A DNA stretch of 45,308 nucleotides from Fibrobacter sp. UWEL (GCF_900142535.1 NZ_FRBE01000024.1:1-45308), one strand, 5' to 3'. Shown: positions 16,340 to 23,754, numbered from the stretch's first letter. Program-made: numbers and translations. Notes: generated by a model not told the origin, from the sequence alone.

Positions 16340-16794
16340 GTCAGCAGCCTCCGGAGGGTTACATCATGAGCCATCGGGATGGCAGCGATAGTTAGACGGC
16401 TTACGCCGGGAATAGGAGACAGCAAGACGGTCGTCTCCGTGCAGGGACGGTTCGTGGGGACGCCACCCGACGAAACATTCCCGCTGGGGACGTCACCCGA
16501 CGAAACAATCCCGCTGGGGACGCCGCCCGACGAAACGTTCCCGCTAGGGACGCGTCCGGAAATTTTCACAGAGGGTAGTCCACAGAGGGGCGGCGTCTGG
16601 AGGAGTTGTTCCATAGCGGAGACGGAACATATGTAAGCGTCCACCGCTTGTATTTCGAGACGTCGCTGGTTGTTGAAGTTGACGTAGATAGAACTGAGGG
16701 CGGCCACCCCGATGGACAGAACCGCGGAAGCAACAAAAACTTCCATCAGGGTGAAACCTCTAGACGAGTGCGGCGAACCGGCGGGACGTTTCAT
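16330..16794 (-). CDS. Minor pseudopilin (GspI/PilV-like) with 10-residue repeats
   Basis: A 154-residue prepilin. The N-terminus starts MKRPAGSPHSS, followed by RGFTLMEVFVASAVLSIGVAAL, in which cleavage after Gly leaves Phe1 and Glu5. This is the GspI/PilV style. The start at 16794 overlaps the upstream stop as ATGA; an in-frame ATG at 16851 inside the upstream gene is rejected. Residues about 85-115 are three-plus copies of a 10-residue repeat (SGNVSSGGVP-like), encoded by a 30-bp tandem repeat, in place of part of the globular domain. It is translationally coupled to its neighbours on both sides. Confidence 0.82.
   Translation of the reverse strand: MKRPAGSPHSSRGFTLMEVFVASAVLSIGVAALSSIYVNFNNQRRLEIQAVDAYICSVSAMEQLLQTPPLCGLPSVKISGRVPSGNVSSGGVPSGIVSSGDVPSGNVSSGGVPTNRPCTETTVLLSPIPGVSRLTIAAIPMAHDVTLRRLLTCK
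16456..16545 (+). repeat. 30-bp tandem repeat, three copies, inside the pseudopilin gene
   Basis: Three 30-bp units starting GGGGACG and containing CCCGACGAAAC lie at 16456, 16486 and 16516, with a partial fourth. Because 30 is a multiple of three, copy-number change would lengthen or shorten the protein by 10-residue steps without a frameshift. Confidence 0.88.
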
Positions 16795-17765
16795 TCTAGA
16801 CTCCACTGGATGGAAACTTTCTTGCCGCCCACGATCGCGGGAAGTAAACACCCGAGGGGAGCGGCGGACTCGAGTGTCGCATCCCGACGGGCTGAAACAT
16901 CCTGATGATTTTCCCGAAGAACTGTGGGAGCGACGGAGATGAGATGTATGGGACCTGTGGTGTCGACGCAGTCTGCGGGACTTGTCCTGCGGCGAGATAG
17001 CCTGCTGTTCATGCCCCGAAGGGTGATGCCGCCGGACGAATACATAATGCCGGAAAACGAAACCGCCCGAGACAACTCGATGTTGCCCCTGCTGTATACT
17101 TCCAGATGTCGTGCGTTCACCTCCCCCGTCAAGACGATATTGCCCGAGGCGTAAAGCCGTAGCGTGTCATATCGGGCAGCGCCCCTCACGTTTACATCCC
17201 CATCGCATTTGATGTTCACGGATCCTACGTTCCCGTCAAATCCTAGCGTCACATCACCTGCGGAGACATTCATGGCGAAGCTCTCGCCGCGTCCTGTGAA
17301 ACGCCGGCTGCCGGACTTGACTTTCAGATTGGAGCGGCCCAGGATTTCGCGATTGAGGTTTGCCTCCAGCTGGTCCGCCACCTCCCGCAATTCGTCGCGG
17401 CTCAGGGTGCGAAACGTGGAGCCAACTTGCGCTACAACCCGCCGGGACGATTCGCATCCTGATGTTCTCCCGCGTTCGTCGGATGCGCCGCGTTCACATG
17501 CAGTGCAGGCGGCCGCAGAAACCTTCAGCCAGGGGAAGCCGCCTTCCTCCTGGACCGCGGGCAACCGCAGGTTCCAAGGCGCCTCCGCAAAATAGTCCGC
17601 AGGAAATTGTTCCATCCAGGCGACAATCGCAGACTCTCCCAGGTACACACCCGCCAAGTCTTGCTGGTAGCGGTTCACCAGGCGCCGTACGCCGCCAGGC
17701 AATTGCAACAAACTAAATGCAAGGAGCGTCGCCGACAAAAGCACCGTGAGCACCAGGGCCATCAT
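16791..17765 (-). CDS. PilX/GspK-like membrane-anchored protein with beta-helix region
   Basis: A 324-residue protein. The N-terminal helix (MALVLTVLLSATLLAFSLLQ) starts almost at residue 1 and resembles the anchor of PilX/GspK-type pilin-like proteins, although the classical prepilin cleavage site is absent. Residues about 170-260 contain short repeats of the VNIKCDGDVNVRG / LRLYASGNIVLTG / LEVYSRGNIELS type, suggesting a bactofilin-like or beta-helical fold. Both ends overlap neighbours by ATGA junctions (17765/17762 and 16794/16791), so it belongs to the minus-strand secretion operon. A role as a tip or minor component of the pseudopilus is inferred from position. The exact family is uncertain. 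Confidence 0.65.
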   Translation of the reverse strand: MMALVLTVLLSATLLAFSLLQLPGGVRRLVNRYQQDLAGVYLGESAIVAWMEQFPADYFAEAPWNLRLPAVQEEGGFPWLKVSAAACTACERGASDERGRTSGCESSRRVVAQVGSTFRTLSRDELREVADQLEANLNREILGRSNLKVKSGSRRFTGRGESFAMNVSAGDVTLGFDGNVGSVNIKCDGDVNVRGAARYDTLRLYASGNIVLTGEVNARHLEVYSRGNIELSRAVSFSGIMYSSGGITLRGMNSRLSRRRTSPADCVDTTGPIHLISVAPTVLRENHQDVSARRDATLESAAPLGCLLPAIVGGKKVSIQWSLE

Positions 17766-18985
17766 GGGGAGGAAACCTCAAAAGTTTTCCCGCGGCACTT
17801 GAGAATCAGGTGATCGCGGGTGATTCCGCTAATTACGAATGCGCCATTGGACGCGGCCAGGGAATCGCCTAGAGACAAGGTTTCTGTCCGACCGTTCACT
17901 TCCGCGATGGCAAGTTTTTCGCCAGCGATTCCTCGAAGTTTTATGGAAGGCGGGACGCAACTGGGAGCGAGTCCACCCCGCGCGCGCCCAGCATTCCTAG
18001 CGGGTCCAACCTGCACGCGCCCGAGAGAAAATGCATGCAGTTCCTTGATGGATGCCTGCGGCTCCTCGACGGTTTCTTCCATCGGGGGCAAGTCCAACTC
18101 CACGGCGATTGCGTCTGGAATTTCTGCGGGAGTCCCGAAGCCATCCAATGGCATCCCGAGAATTGACGCGACGAAAAAGACCAGAGCGAAGACGAATAAA
18201 GCCAGCGATGCGGCAACCACCTGCAGCCTCCTGCGGTGCGGCAAGCGGTGCAGCAGCCCGCGGTGCGGCCATTTGCGGCCCGGCCCCAAGGGGAAAAGGG
18301 AATCGCCTGCGGCCTCCTTCAGATCCATCCCGCGAAAGAACGGATCGCGAGAAGCGTCGCGGAACTGCTCCAGAGAAAAGCCTGACGAATCCACCTGCAA
18401 CTCGACTACATCAAAATGTTCTGCTCTTGAAAAAAGACTGTCCTGTTCCAGAAACTTCCGGAAACGCGCCAAGCGATCATCCACCAAACTCCTGACGCAA
18501 TCCCCCGCGCCACTTGACATCGCGACATATCCCAGCTCCTCGGACCAGTGGCAAAGCCGACCTTCAAAATACACCAGAAGATAAAGCAAATCCGAATGCA
18601 ACGCCCAGAAAACACAATTCCCGCTATTGCCATTTTGCTGTTCCATCAGGAACTTGTTCGCCAGAGCCGCCAAACTGATTTGTTCCGGCAAAAGTCGCTC
18701 CGATTTGCGCGCACCGGAATCCAGCAATAGCCCACCATTCATTGACGAAGGCAGCGCCACCAAATATCGCCACAAACGCCCCTCCGTCGCGTTGAAGGAA
18801 ACCATGGGCCACATTTTCACAAGAAGCGATCCTCCCGCAAGTTCGACCCGGCGAGGCATTTCACGCAAGAATTCTTCCAGCACTTTGCTGGCCGAGGGCT
18901 CCCCATCAAAAGTGGTGCAGTATTCCCAAGTCATCAAGCGGCAAGGAACAGGCACACGCCTGTCCATGAACAAATCAATGAGCAT
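17762..18985 (-). CDS. GspL-like / GspC-like fusion, inner-membrane secretion platform protein
   Basis: A 407-residue protein. The first ~250 residues are soluble and lack an ATPase motif; their position before one membrane span suggests the cytoplasmic actin-like half of GspL/PilM, but sequence support is weak. A single transmembrane helix lies near 262-284 (VVAASLALFVFALVFFVASI). After a proline/acidic linker, the last ~60 residues (IKLRGIAGEKLAIAEVNGR, then LSLGDSL and FVISGITRDHLILKCRGKTFEV) match the HR domain of GspC/PilP, which docks on the secretin's N0 domain. This would join cytoplasm, inner membrane and secretin in one chain. It is the first gene of the minus-strand operon and overlaps the next gene (ATGA). 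The 23-bp element shared with the secretin gene lies upstream. Confidence 0.65.
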   Translation of the reverse strand: MLIDLFMDRRVPVPCRLMTWEYCTTFDGEPSASKVLEEFLREMPRRVELAGGSLLVKMWPMVSFNATEGRLWRYLVALPSSMNGGLLLDSGARKSERLLPEQISLAALANKFLMEQQNGNSGNCVFWALHSDLLYLLVYFEGRLCHWSEELGYVAMSSGAGDCVRSLVDDRLARFRKFLEQDSLFSRAEHFDVVELQVDSSGFSLEQFRDASRDPFFRGMDLKEAAGDSLFPLGPGRKWPHRGLLHRLPHRRRLQVVAASLALFVFALVFFVASILGMPLDGFGTPAEIPDAIAVELDLPPMEETVEEPQASIKELHAFSLGRVQVGPARNAGRARGGLAPSCVPPSIKLRGIAGEKLAIAEVNGRTETLSLGDSLAASNGAFVISGITRDHLILKCRGKTFEVSSP

Positions 18986-19130
18986 AAAATTCGAAGAATG
19001 AATTGCAATCGCTTTCTTGCATCAATACTGCAGAAAACACCTGGATATATCAACCACAGCAAAAGCCATGTACCTAGCAAATCTACATTCCCCCGTCCCC
19101 GTTCGTCAAGTAACGAAAGCCAATACAAAA

Positions 19131-19153
19131 AATTTTGCAAACAACTGTTGACA
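19131..19153 (-). promoter_or_regulatory. Second copy of the 23-bp shared element
   Basis: Exact reverse complement of 13739-13761. On the minus strand it points toward the GspL/GspC-like gene (start 18985). On the plus strand it ends in TTGACA (19148-19153), facing the nuclease gene. Only the 23 bp match; the flanks differ. Confidence 0.6.
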
Positions 19154-19179
19154 AAATGAAAGCTGTTACAGACAAACTC

Positions 19180-19208
19180 TTGTCTTTTCAAAAAATCAAA
19201 TCTATAAT
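19180..19208 (+). promoter_or_regulatory. Sigma-70-type promoter of the nuclease gene
   Basis: TTGTCT (19180-19185), a 17-bp spacer and a perfect TATAAT (19203-19208) precede the ATG at 19218. Transcription would begin at about 19215, leaving almost no leader and no ribosome-binding site, so the mRNA may be leaderless. Confidence 0.65.
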
Positions 19209-19217
19209 AAGCCCACC

Positions 19218-20081
19218 ATGAAAAAGAAAGTCAAACCTATTCAAAAGAAATCAACACGCAACGCGGTCAGCACACTCTCTACAGATAATATTGTAGAAGC
19301 CGCGACCAAACGTCTTCAAGAACTCGAAGCAGTCTTACCTATCTTAGAAGGGGCTTGCGCCAAGAAAGTTACAGAAAGACTTCGCATTCTCCAGAAGAAA
19401 AATTCTTTCCAATATTACGTCATTCCTAAGGGAGATAACTCCAACGGAATTTACCTTCACGCAAAACAGATTTCAAAAGCAGCGACCATCGCTCAATTTG
19501 ACTACAATCAGAAAGTCATCGACTTGATGAAGCGAGACGTCAAGACGCTTCAATCTTTTCTGAATAGCTACCATCCCGAAAAATACGATCAGGCTTTTAG
19601 CACTCTAAACCCCGGGCGGAAACAAATTTTGAATCCTATCAGATATCCCGATGAAGAGTATGTGAAAAGATGGTGCGATGTTCCCTACGAAGGACTTTCC
19701 TTCCACAATGAGCATAACGAATACTTTACGGATAAAGGAATCCGCGTTCGTTCCAAGTCTGAGATGATTATTGCCAACAAGCTATCAAAAGCGGGAGTTC
19801 CCTTCCGGTACGAAGCCCCCGTCATCTTTGAAACACCACGACACATCAAGTTTCATCCCGACTTTACTTGCCTCAATGTCCGCACTCGAAAAGAAATCAT
19901 CTGGGAGCATTTCGGCATTATGGACGATCCCGATTACGCCAATGAAACCCTCCAGAAAATCGGGTTGTTCGCCGCCAACGGGTATAGACTGGGGGATAAC
20001 TTCCTGGCCACATTTGAAAACGGCAGGACTACACTTTCACTTCATCAAGTTGCGCAATACGTGAAGATGCTGGCAGAATAA
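19218..20081 (+). CDS. PD-(D/E)XK-superfamily nuclease-like protein
   Basis: A 287-residue protein with a Lys-rich start, a helical probably coiled-coil N-terminal part (about 25-135) and a C-terminal nuclease-like domain (about 170-285). Visible motifs are VRSKSEMIIANKL (Glu at about 182), HPDF (Asp at about 213) and IIWEHFG (Glu at about 230). They correspond to the E...PD...ExH/K pattern of restriction-endonuclease-like folds and to a family common in gut bacteria with the consensus RSKSE..IA, PDF, WEH. A conserved tail, NGYRLGDNFLATFE, follows. The biological role is unknown: restriction, repair or mobile-element defence are possible. The gene sits just inside cluster B, within the 4.1-kb block bounded by inverted clusters A and B, and has its own promoter. 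Confidence 0.65.
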   Translation: MKKKVKPIQKKSTRNAVSTLSTDNIVEAATKRLQELEAVLPILEGACAKKVTERLRILQKKNSFQYYVIPKGDNSNGIYLHAKQISKAATIAQFDYNQKVIDLMKRDVKTLQSFLNSYHPEKYDQAFSTLNPGRKQILNPIRYPDEEYVKRWCDVPYEGLSFHNEHNEYFTDKGIRVRSKSEMIIANKLSKAGVPFRYEAPVIFETPRHIKFHPDFTCLNVRTRKEIIWEHFGIMDDPDYANETLQKIGLFAANGYRLGDNFLATFENGRTTLSLHQVAQYVKMLAE

Positions 20082-20100
20082 AACAGCTCTTTTTCAGGAG

Positions 20101-20379
20101 GATACATACTAAACGCATCAAAAGCACAGTTTAGTAGGTACCTCTTTCCACACCGAAAAATGTGCATGCATACTAAACACCCCTCGCAAAGGATTTAGTA
20201 GGTATGGCGGCGAGTTTGGAAGTTGTAATTTAAGGATTTTCCCATCCGGTTAGCCGCCCTCGGCCAATTTGATGCATACTAAACAGGCCTCCAAGCGCTT
20301 TTAGTATGCACCAACCCAAACAAATAAAAAATTGGATACCTACTAACGCGCCCTAAAAAGCCATTTAGTATGCACCCGC
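20101..20379. repeat. Cluster B: four 38-bp paired-arm repeats; inverted copy of cluster A
   Basis: Units start their TACTAAA at 20107, 20171, 20277 and 20341 (TACTAAC in the last), each with TTTAGTA exactly 16 nt later. The block is the reverse complement of cluster A at about 95% identity, except in the innermost unit (20103-20140). There the arms are kept but the 16-nt core is entirely different from its cluster A counterpart. It lies between the converging nuclease and glycosyltransferase genes. Confidence 0.92.
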
Positions 20380-20390
20380 TCTACAATCAC

Positions 20391-20422
20391 ATAAAAAAAG
20401 AGACGCAGTATCCTGCGTCTCT
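20391..20422 (-). terminator. Intrinsic terminator of the glycosyltransferase gene
   Basis: A 10-bp stem (AGAGACGCAG, loop TATC, CTGCGTCTCT) is bordered on the left by AAAAAAA, which reads as a T-run on the minus strand. It lies just past the stop of the minus-strand glycosyltransferase gene. Confidence 0.88.
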
Positions 20423-20444
20423 TTAATCTCATCTTTAAGGTCTG

Positions 20445-22013
20445 TTACTTACCTAAGTCCACGCCTTCCACATGGTGGTTTTCATCCTTGCGAGCCTTGT
20501 GAACTTCCACCAGGTTGCCCAGGTAATGCATGAAGCTCAAAACACCCACAGAGAGGAAGCCGATGGAATAAAGTGCCAGGAACGGTCCGATAATGAACTT
20601 CTGTGCGCCGATGTATTCCAGCAAACCGAAAATACAGTAGACGCCCACGCCCAGTTCGAGAACTGCCTGCCAGGGGAACTTCTGCTTGTAGTGGCTGGTT
20701 GCCTTCTTCTTCTGGCCCACACCGCTCTTGGGGGTGCGGACGAAGCCGCTCTTATGTCCGGTCACTGCAGCGAATACTGCCTTGGTGTTGCTCACTGCGA
20801 TACCTACGCCCAGAGCCATGAGGATGGGCATGCTCAGCAGGCGAACCTTCCAACCAGTATAGCCGGAGCAGCGCTGTGCAACGAAGTAAAGAACAGAAGG
20901 AGCAATTGCAGCCAGGAAAATGAAAGTAAAGCCAACAGTGTAAGCCCAGACCGGCAGGTTAGCTACGGGCTGGAAGAATGCCAACAGAGGCCATGCACAC
21001 AGTGCAGTGAACAACATGCAGGGGTGGATGGAATAGTGGGTGGTATGAAGGATTGCACCGATCTTCACGCGGAAAGGAACGTTTGCCTTGAGAACGCGGG
21101 GGAGGATCTTCTTTGCGGTCTGGATAGAACCCTTTGCCCAGCGGAACTGCTGTGCCTTGAAGGAGTTGATATCGTTGGGAAGTTCTGCAGGGACGATCAC
21201 GTCGAACACGAACTTCATCTTCCAACCAGCAAGCTGGGAACGGTAAGAAAGGTCCATGTCTTCGGTCAGGGTATCGCCTTCCCAGCCGCCACCGCCATAG
21301 ATGGCCTGCTTGCGCCAGACACCTGCGGTACCGTTGAAGTTCATAAAGAGCTTGCCCCAGCTACGTGCGGACTGTTCCACCACGAAGTGGCCGTCGATAC
21401 CGATGGACTGAGCAAGAGTAAGACCGGATTCGGTGCGGTTCAAGTGACCCCAGCGGCCCTGGACCAGACCAATCTGTTCGTCCATGACCAGGTAGGGGAT
21501 GGTCTTCAGGAGGAAGTCCTTTTCGGGTACGAAGTCGGCATCGAAAATGGCAAGGAAATCGCCCTTGGCGATGGCCATGGCTTCCTTAAGGGCGCCGGCC
21601 TTGAATTCCTGGCGGTTCACGCGGTGGATCAGCTTGATGTCGTAACCCTGAGCCTGCAGTTCTTCCACCTTCTTCTTGGCCACTTCGTAGCATTCGTCGG
21701 TAGAGTCGTCCAGCACCTGGATTTCGTGCTTGTCCTTGGGGTAATCTATGGCGCATACAGCCTCAAGGAGACGTTCGACACAGTTAGCTTCGTTAAAGAC
21801 GGGAAGCTGGGTGGTGACCTGAGGCAGGTCCGCCATGCTGTGTTCGCGATAGAACTGCAAGATCTTCTTGCGGTCGGAAAGGCGTGTGGTACGGCTGTTC
21901 TTGAGGAACAAGTAGATACTGTAGTAACAGCTGAAACCGTAGATAACGAGACCAACACCCGCAATCACATAGACTGCGAACATGATGTCCAGTAGGATTG
22001 TACTGATTGCCAT
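20445..22013 (-). CDS. Processive family-2 glycosyltransferase (cellulose/mannan synthase-like)
   Basis: A 522-residue membrane glycosyltransferase. One N-terminal membrane segment (AISTILLDIMFAVYVIAGVGLVIYG region) precedes a cytosolic GT2 domain. The processive D,D,D,QxxRW motifs are all visible: LDDS at about 102, FDADF at about 159, TED at about 251 and QQFRW at about 289. Several C-terminal membrane helices follow (CMLFTALCAWPLLAFF, FIFLAAIAPSVLYFV and others). Such enzymes polymerise beta-linked glucose or mannose and may export the chain; the CslA/CslC-like group is the nearest in feel. A TTG-initiated extension to 22064 is possible, but the ATG at 22013 starts directly before the membrane segment. 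It is transcribed alone, with a terminator after it, and is divergent from the TusA-like gene. Confidence 0.9.
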   Translation of the reverse strand: MAISTILLDIMFAVYVIAGVGLVIYGFSCYYSIYLFLKNSRTTRLSDRKKILQFYREHSMADLPQVTTQLPVFNEANCVERLLEAVCAIDYPKDKHEIQVLDDSTDECYEVAKKKVEELQAQGYDIKLIHRVNRQEFKAGALKEAMAIAKGDFLAIFDADFVPEKDFLLKTIPYLVMDEQIGLVQGRWGHLNRTESGLTLAQSIGIDGHFVVEQSARSWGKLFMNFNGTAGVWRKQAIYGGGGWEGDTLTEDMDLSYRSQLAGWKMKFVFDVIVPAELPNDINSFKAQQFRWAKGSIQTAKKILPRVLKANVPFRVKIGAILHTTHYSIHPCMLFTALCAWPLLAFFQPVANLPVWAYTVGFTFIFLAAIAPSVLYFVAQRCSGYTGWKVRLLSMPILMALGVGIAVSNTKAVFAAVTGHKSGFVRTPKSGVGQKKKATSHYKQKFPWQAVLELGVGVYCIFGLLEYIGAQKFIIGPFLALYSIGFLSVGVLSFMHYLGNLVEVHKARKDENHHVEGVDLGK

Positions 22014-22118
22014 ATAACCGTATAACCTATTTAAATTGGTGCTTTTTACAAAGCTTGGCGCCAAATATAGAAACGCTACAGGAACTTTGCTACATTTATC
22101 CCGTAATTTTTACCTAAA

Positions 22119-22700
22119 ATGAGCCCTATGTTTCATTTTTGGCTAAAAATGACCAACATTGTAATAAAAATGGCACAAAATCAAAATTCTGACAGTCCTA
22201 TCGTCCGATGGCTCAAAGCCAATCAAAATTCCCCTTCTTTTCAGGGGGCTTTACGGAAATTGCTGTCTTTTGCCTGTGCCGAATGGTTTTTGAAGGGCTC
22301 TGGCACGGTGGTTCCCCCTGAACAGGCGCTTTCCTGGGTGGTTTCGGCGAATTTGCCCCAGTTTCCCCTGGGGCAGTGGCTGGAAGACCAGGACCATCTG
22401 GATGAAATAGCCGGTTTTTGCGAATCCGTCAAGACTTTGCCTCTTCCCGAGGGACTAGAGCGGGAGCTCCCGAAGGTCCTGGACCTCCGTGGCGTGGTAT
22501 GCCCGCGGAACTCCGCCCGCAGCAGGCTGGTCATGGCCGGACTCCCCGAAGGTTATCACATGACTATCTATCTGGACGAGGGGTCTCCTATCGAAAATGT
22601 GCCGGGTTCCCTGGTGGCAGATGGCCATATTGTTGAAAAAAGAGTGAAAAAAGAAGGTTTTTGGGAATTGACTGTGGTCAAACACTCTACAAGTGTGTAG
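22119..22700 (+). CDS. TusA-like sulfurtransferase-domain protein
   Basis: A protein of up to 193 residues. The C-terminal ~75 residues match the TusA/SirA sulfur-carrier fold. LDLRGVVCPRN contains the conserved Cys (Cys128 from this start) in the CPxP-like position, though the second Pro is replaced by Asn. DEGSPIENVPGSL and DGHIVEKR follow, as in the family. TusA-type proteins pass persulfide sulfur for tRNA thiolation or other biosynthesis. The N-terminal ~110 residues are a helical extension of unknown role. The start is uncertain: ATGs at 22119, 22149 and 22170 are all in frame and none has a good ribosome-binding site; 22170 (MAQNQNSD) gives the most natural N-terminus. It heads a tight operon, with the next gene 10 bp downstream. 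Confidence 0.75.
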   Translation: MSPMFHFWLKMTNIVIKMAQNQNSDSPIVRWLKANQNSPSFQGALRKLLSFACAEWFLKGSGTVVPPEQALSWVVSANLPQFPLGQWLEDQDHLDEIAGFCESVKTLPLPEGLERELPKVLDLRGVVCPRNSARSRLVMAGLPEGYHMTIYLDEGSPIENVPGSLVADGHIVEKRVKKEGFWELTVVKHSTSV

Positions 22701-22710
22701 ATTATAGTCA

Positions 22711-23289
22711 GTGGAAAACCGTACTCTTATTATAGGCGATGAACTTTTTGGCGACCAGGGTGAGGCTGCTCACCGCTGCGCTGAGCTTATTTTGTGCCTT
22801 GAGGCCAATCGCCCGGTCCAGTTTTCCATCAATGCCCCCGTTTCCCAGACATTGGCCCAGCTAAGAACCCGCGTATCTACGGATGTGATTGGAAAGAAGC
22901 CTGGTCGTATCGTCCTGGGGCTTGGGCTAAAGGATTTAAATAGGGGTGGGGCTGACTATAAGCTAGTATTTGAGCAGTACAGCCAGTTCGTGGATGACGT
23001 TTTGAACAAAACCTCGTCCCCGGTTCATCTCTTGACCATTCCAGAAGACATGTTGCCCAATGCTCGAAACCAGGTGGCTTGCCTCAACGATCTGATCCGC
23101 GGCTTGCAGGAAAAAGACCGCGTGAATGTTTTCGATTTTGCCGCCTACGCCGATATATATAAAGAGAAGCAGGTGGAAAGAGGCAAGTTTGGCCGCAGCA
23201 TCTACACGGAGGAAGGCAAGCCTACCTCCCTGTGCAATACCCTTCTGGCCCTGTTCCTACAGGAATGCATTTTGAAAGAATTAAAGTAA
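22711..23289 (+). CDS. SGNH/GDSL-hydrolase-like protein lacking the usual Ser
   Basis: A 192-residue protein. TLIIGDELFGDQG at the N-terminus occupies the place of the GDS block of SGNH hydrolases, but the nucleophile Ser is Glu here. IVLGLGLKDLNRGG resembles the GxND block, with the shape kept and details changed. The C-terminal helix has no clear DxxH. It may therefore be a non-hydrolytic relative or a different Rossmann-like fold. The start is GTG, 10 bp after the TusA-like gene, without a strong ribosome-binding site; coupling to upstream translation is likely. The next gene follows after 9 bp. Confidence 0.55.
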   Translation: MENRTLIIGDELFGDQGEAAHRCAELILCLEANRPVQFSINAPVSQTLAQLRTRVSTDVIGKKPGRIVLGLGLKDLNRGGADYKLVFEQYSQFVDDVLNKTSSPVHLLTIPEDMLPNARNQVACLNDLIRGLQEKDRVNVFDFAAYADIYKEKQVERGKFGRSIYTEEGKPTSLCNTLLALFLQECILKELK

Positions 23290-23298
23290 GGAGTTATC

Positions 23299-23637
23299 AT
23301 GAGCTTAACAGACGATCATTTCCAGCGTAAACTTGCAGCCCAGAGCCGTGCCTGGGACCAGACCAGCGAAGCTCCCAAGAAGGAACGCGCTCCCCGCGAA
23401 CCCGCCGCTCCCAAGATGGGTATTTGCGATAAGTGCAAGCAGGAAAAACTGCTCCGCTCTTTCCGCAGCAAGGAAACTACCGTTTCCAATGGCGCTGCTA
23501 GCTATGGCACCGTGGTCAAGCATCTCTGTGAAGATTGCGCTCCCAAGTCCCGTCGTGAAAGGGACGCCGAAGTCCCCCAGATGGACAAAAAGCAGGTGAA
23601 GGGCCTCCTGAGGGCCGCCCGCAAGGGACTCCTTTAA
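23299..23637 (+). CDS. Small zinc-ribbon protein
   Basis: A 112-residue basic protein. Four Cys in two pairs, CDKC (43/46) and CEDC (77/80), form a likely zinc-binding knuckle. Long charged, probably disordered regions lie on both sides, and the C-terminus is Lys/Arg-rich (KKQVKGLLRAARKGLL). AAGGAG stands seven bases before the ATG. It is the third gene of the TusA-like operon, closed by a terminator at 23689. No specific function is recognised; nucleic-acid binding is possible from the charge. Confidence 0.7.
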   Translation: MSLTDDHFQRKLAAQSRAWDQTSEAPKKERAPREPAAPKMGICDKCKQEKLLRSFRSKETTVSNGAASYGTVVKHLCEDCAPKSRRERDAEVPQMDKKQVKGLLRAARKGLL

Positions 23638-23643
23638 TGTGTC

Positions 23644-23664
23644 ATCCCCGACCTGATCGGGGAT
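23644..23664. repeat. REP-like palindrome ATCCCCGA-N5-TCGGGGAT
   Basis: An 8-bp-arm palindrome directly after the zinc-ribbon gene. It is a near copy of 5843-5863, differing by one compensating base pair in the stem, which is what a structure under constraint would show. Confidence 0.7.
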
Positions 23665-23688
23665 CCTGCCTTAAAAAGCTCAAAATTT

Positions 23689-23718
23689 TCCCCCTTAACA
23701 AGAAAGGGGGATTTTTTT
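23689..23718 (+). terminator. Intrinsic terminator after the zinc-ribbon gene
   Basis: Stem TCCCCCTT / AAGGGGGA with a 7-nt loop is followed by TTTTTTT. It separates the TusA-like operon from the SulP gene. Confidence 0.88.
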
Positions 23719-23754
23719 AAATTTGGCGCGCGCTTTTAAGAACGGAGACGCCAA

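Noticed and set aside
16379-16942. Plus-strand frames across the pseudopilin genes
   Set aside because: The minus strand carries clear prepilin motifs and ATGA-coupled junctions; plus-strand frames are shadows.
18934-19191. Minus-strand frame across the nuclease/secretion divergent region
   Set aside because: It overlaps the GspL/GspC-like start and the shared 23-bp element and has no start signal or recognisable domain.
20472-21995. 507-codon open frame opposite the glycosyltransferase gene
   Set aside because: Antisense of a gene with all processive GT2 motifs; composition rich in His/Gln/Val typical of shadow frames.
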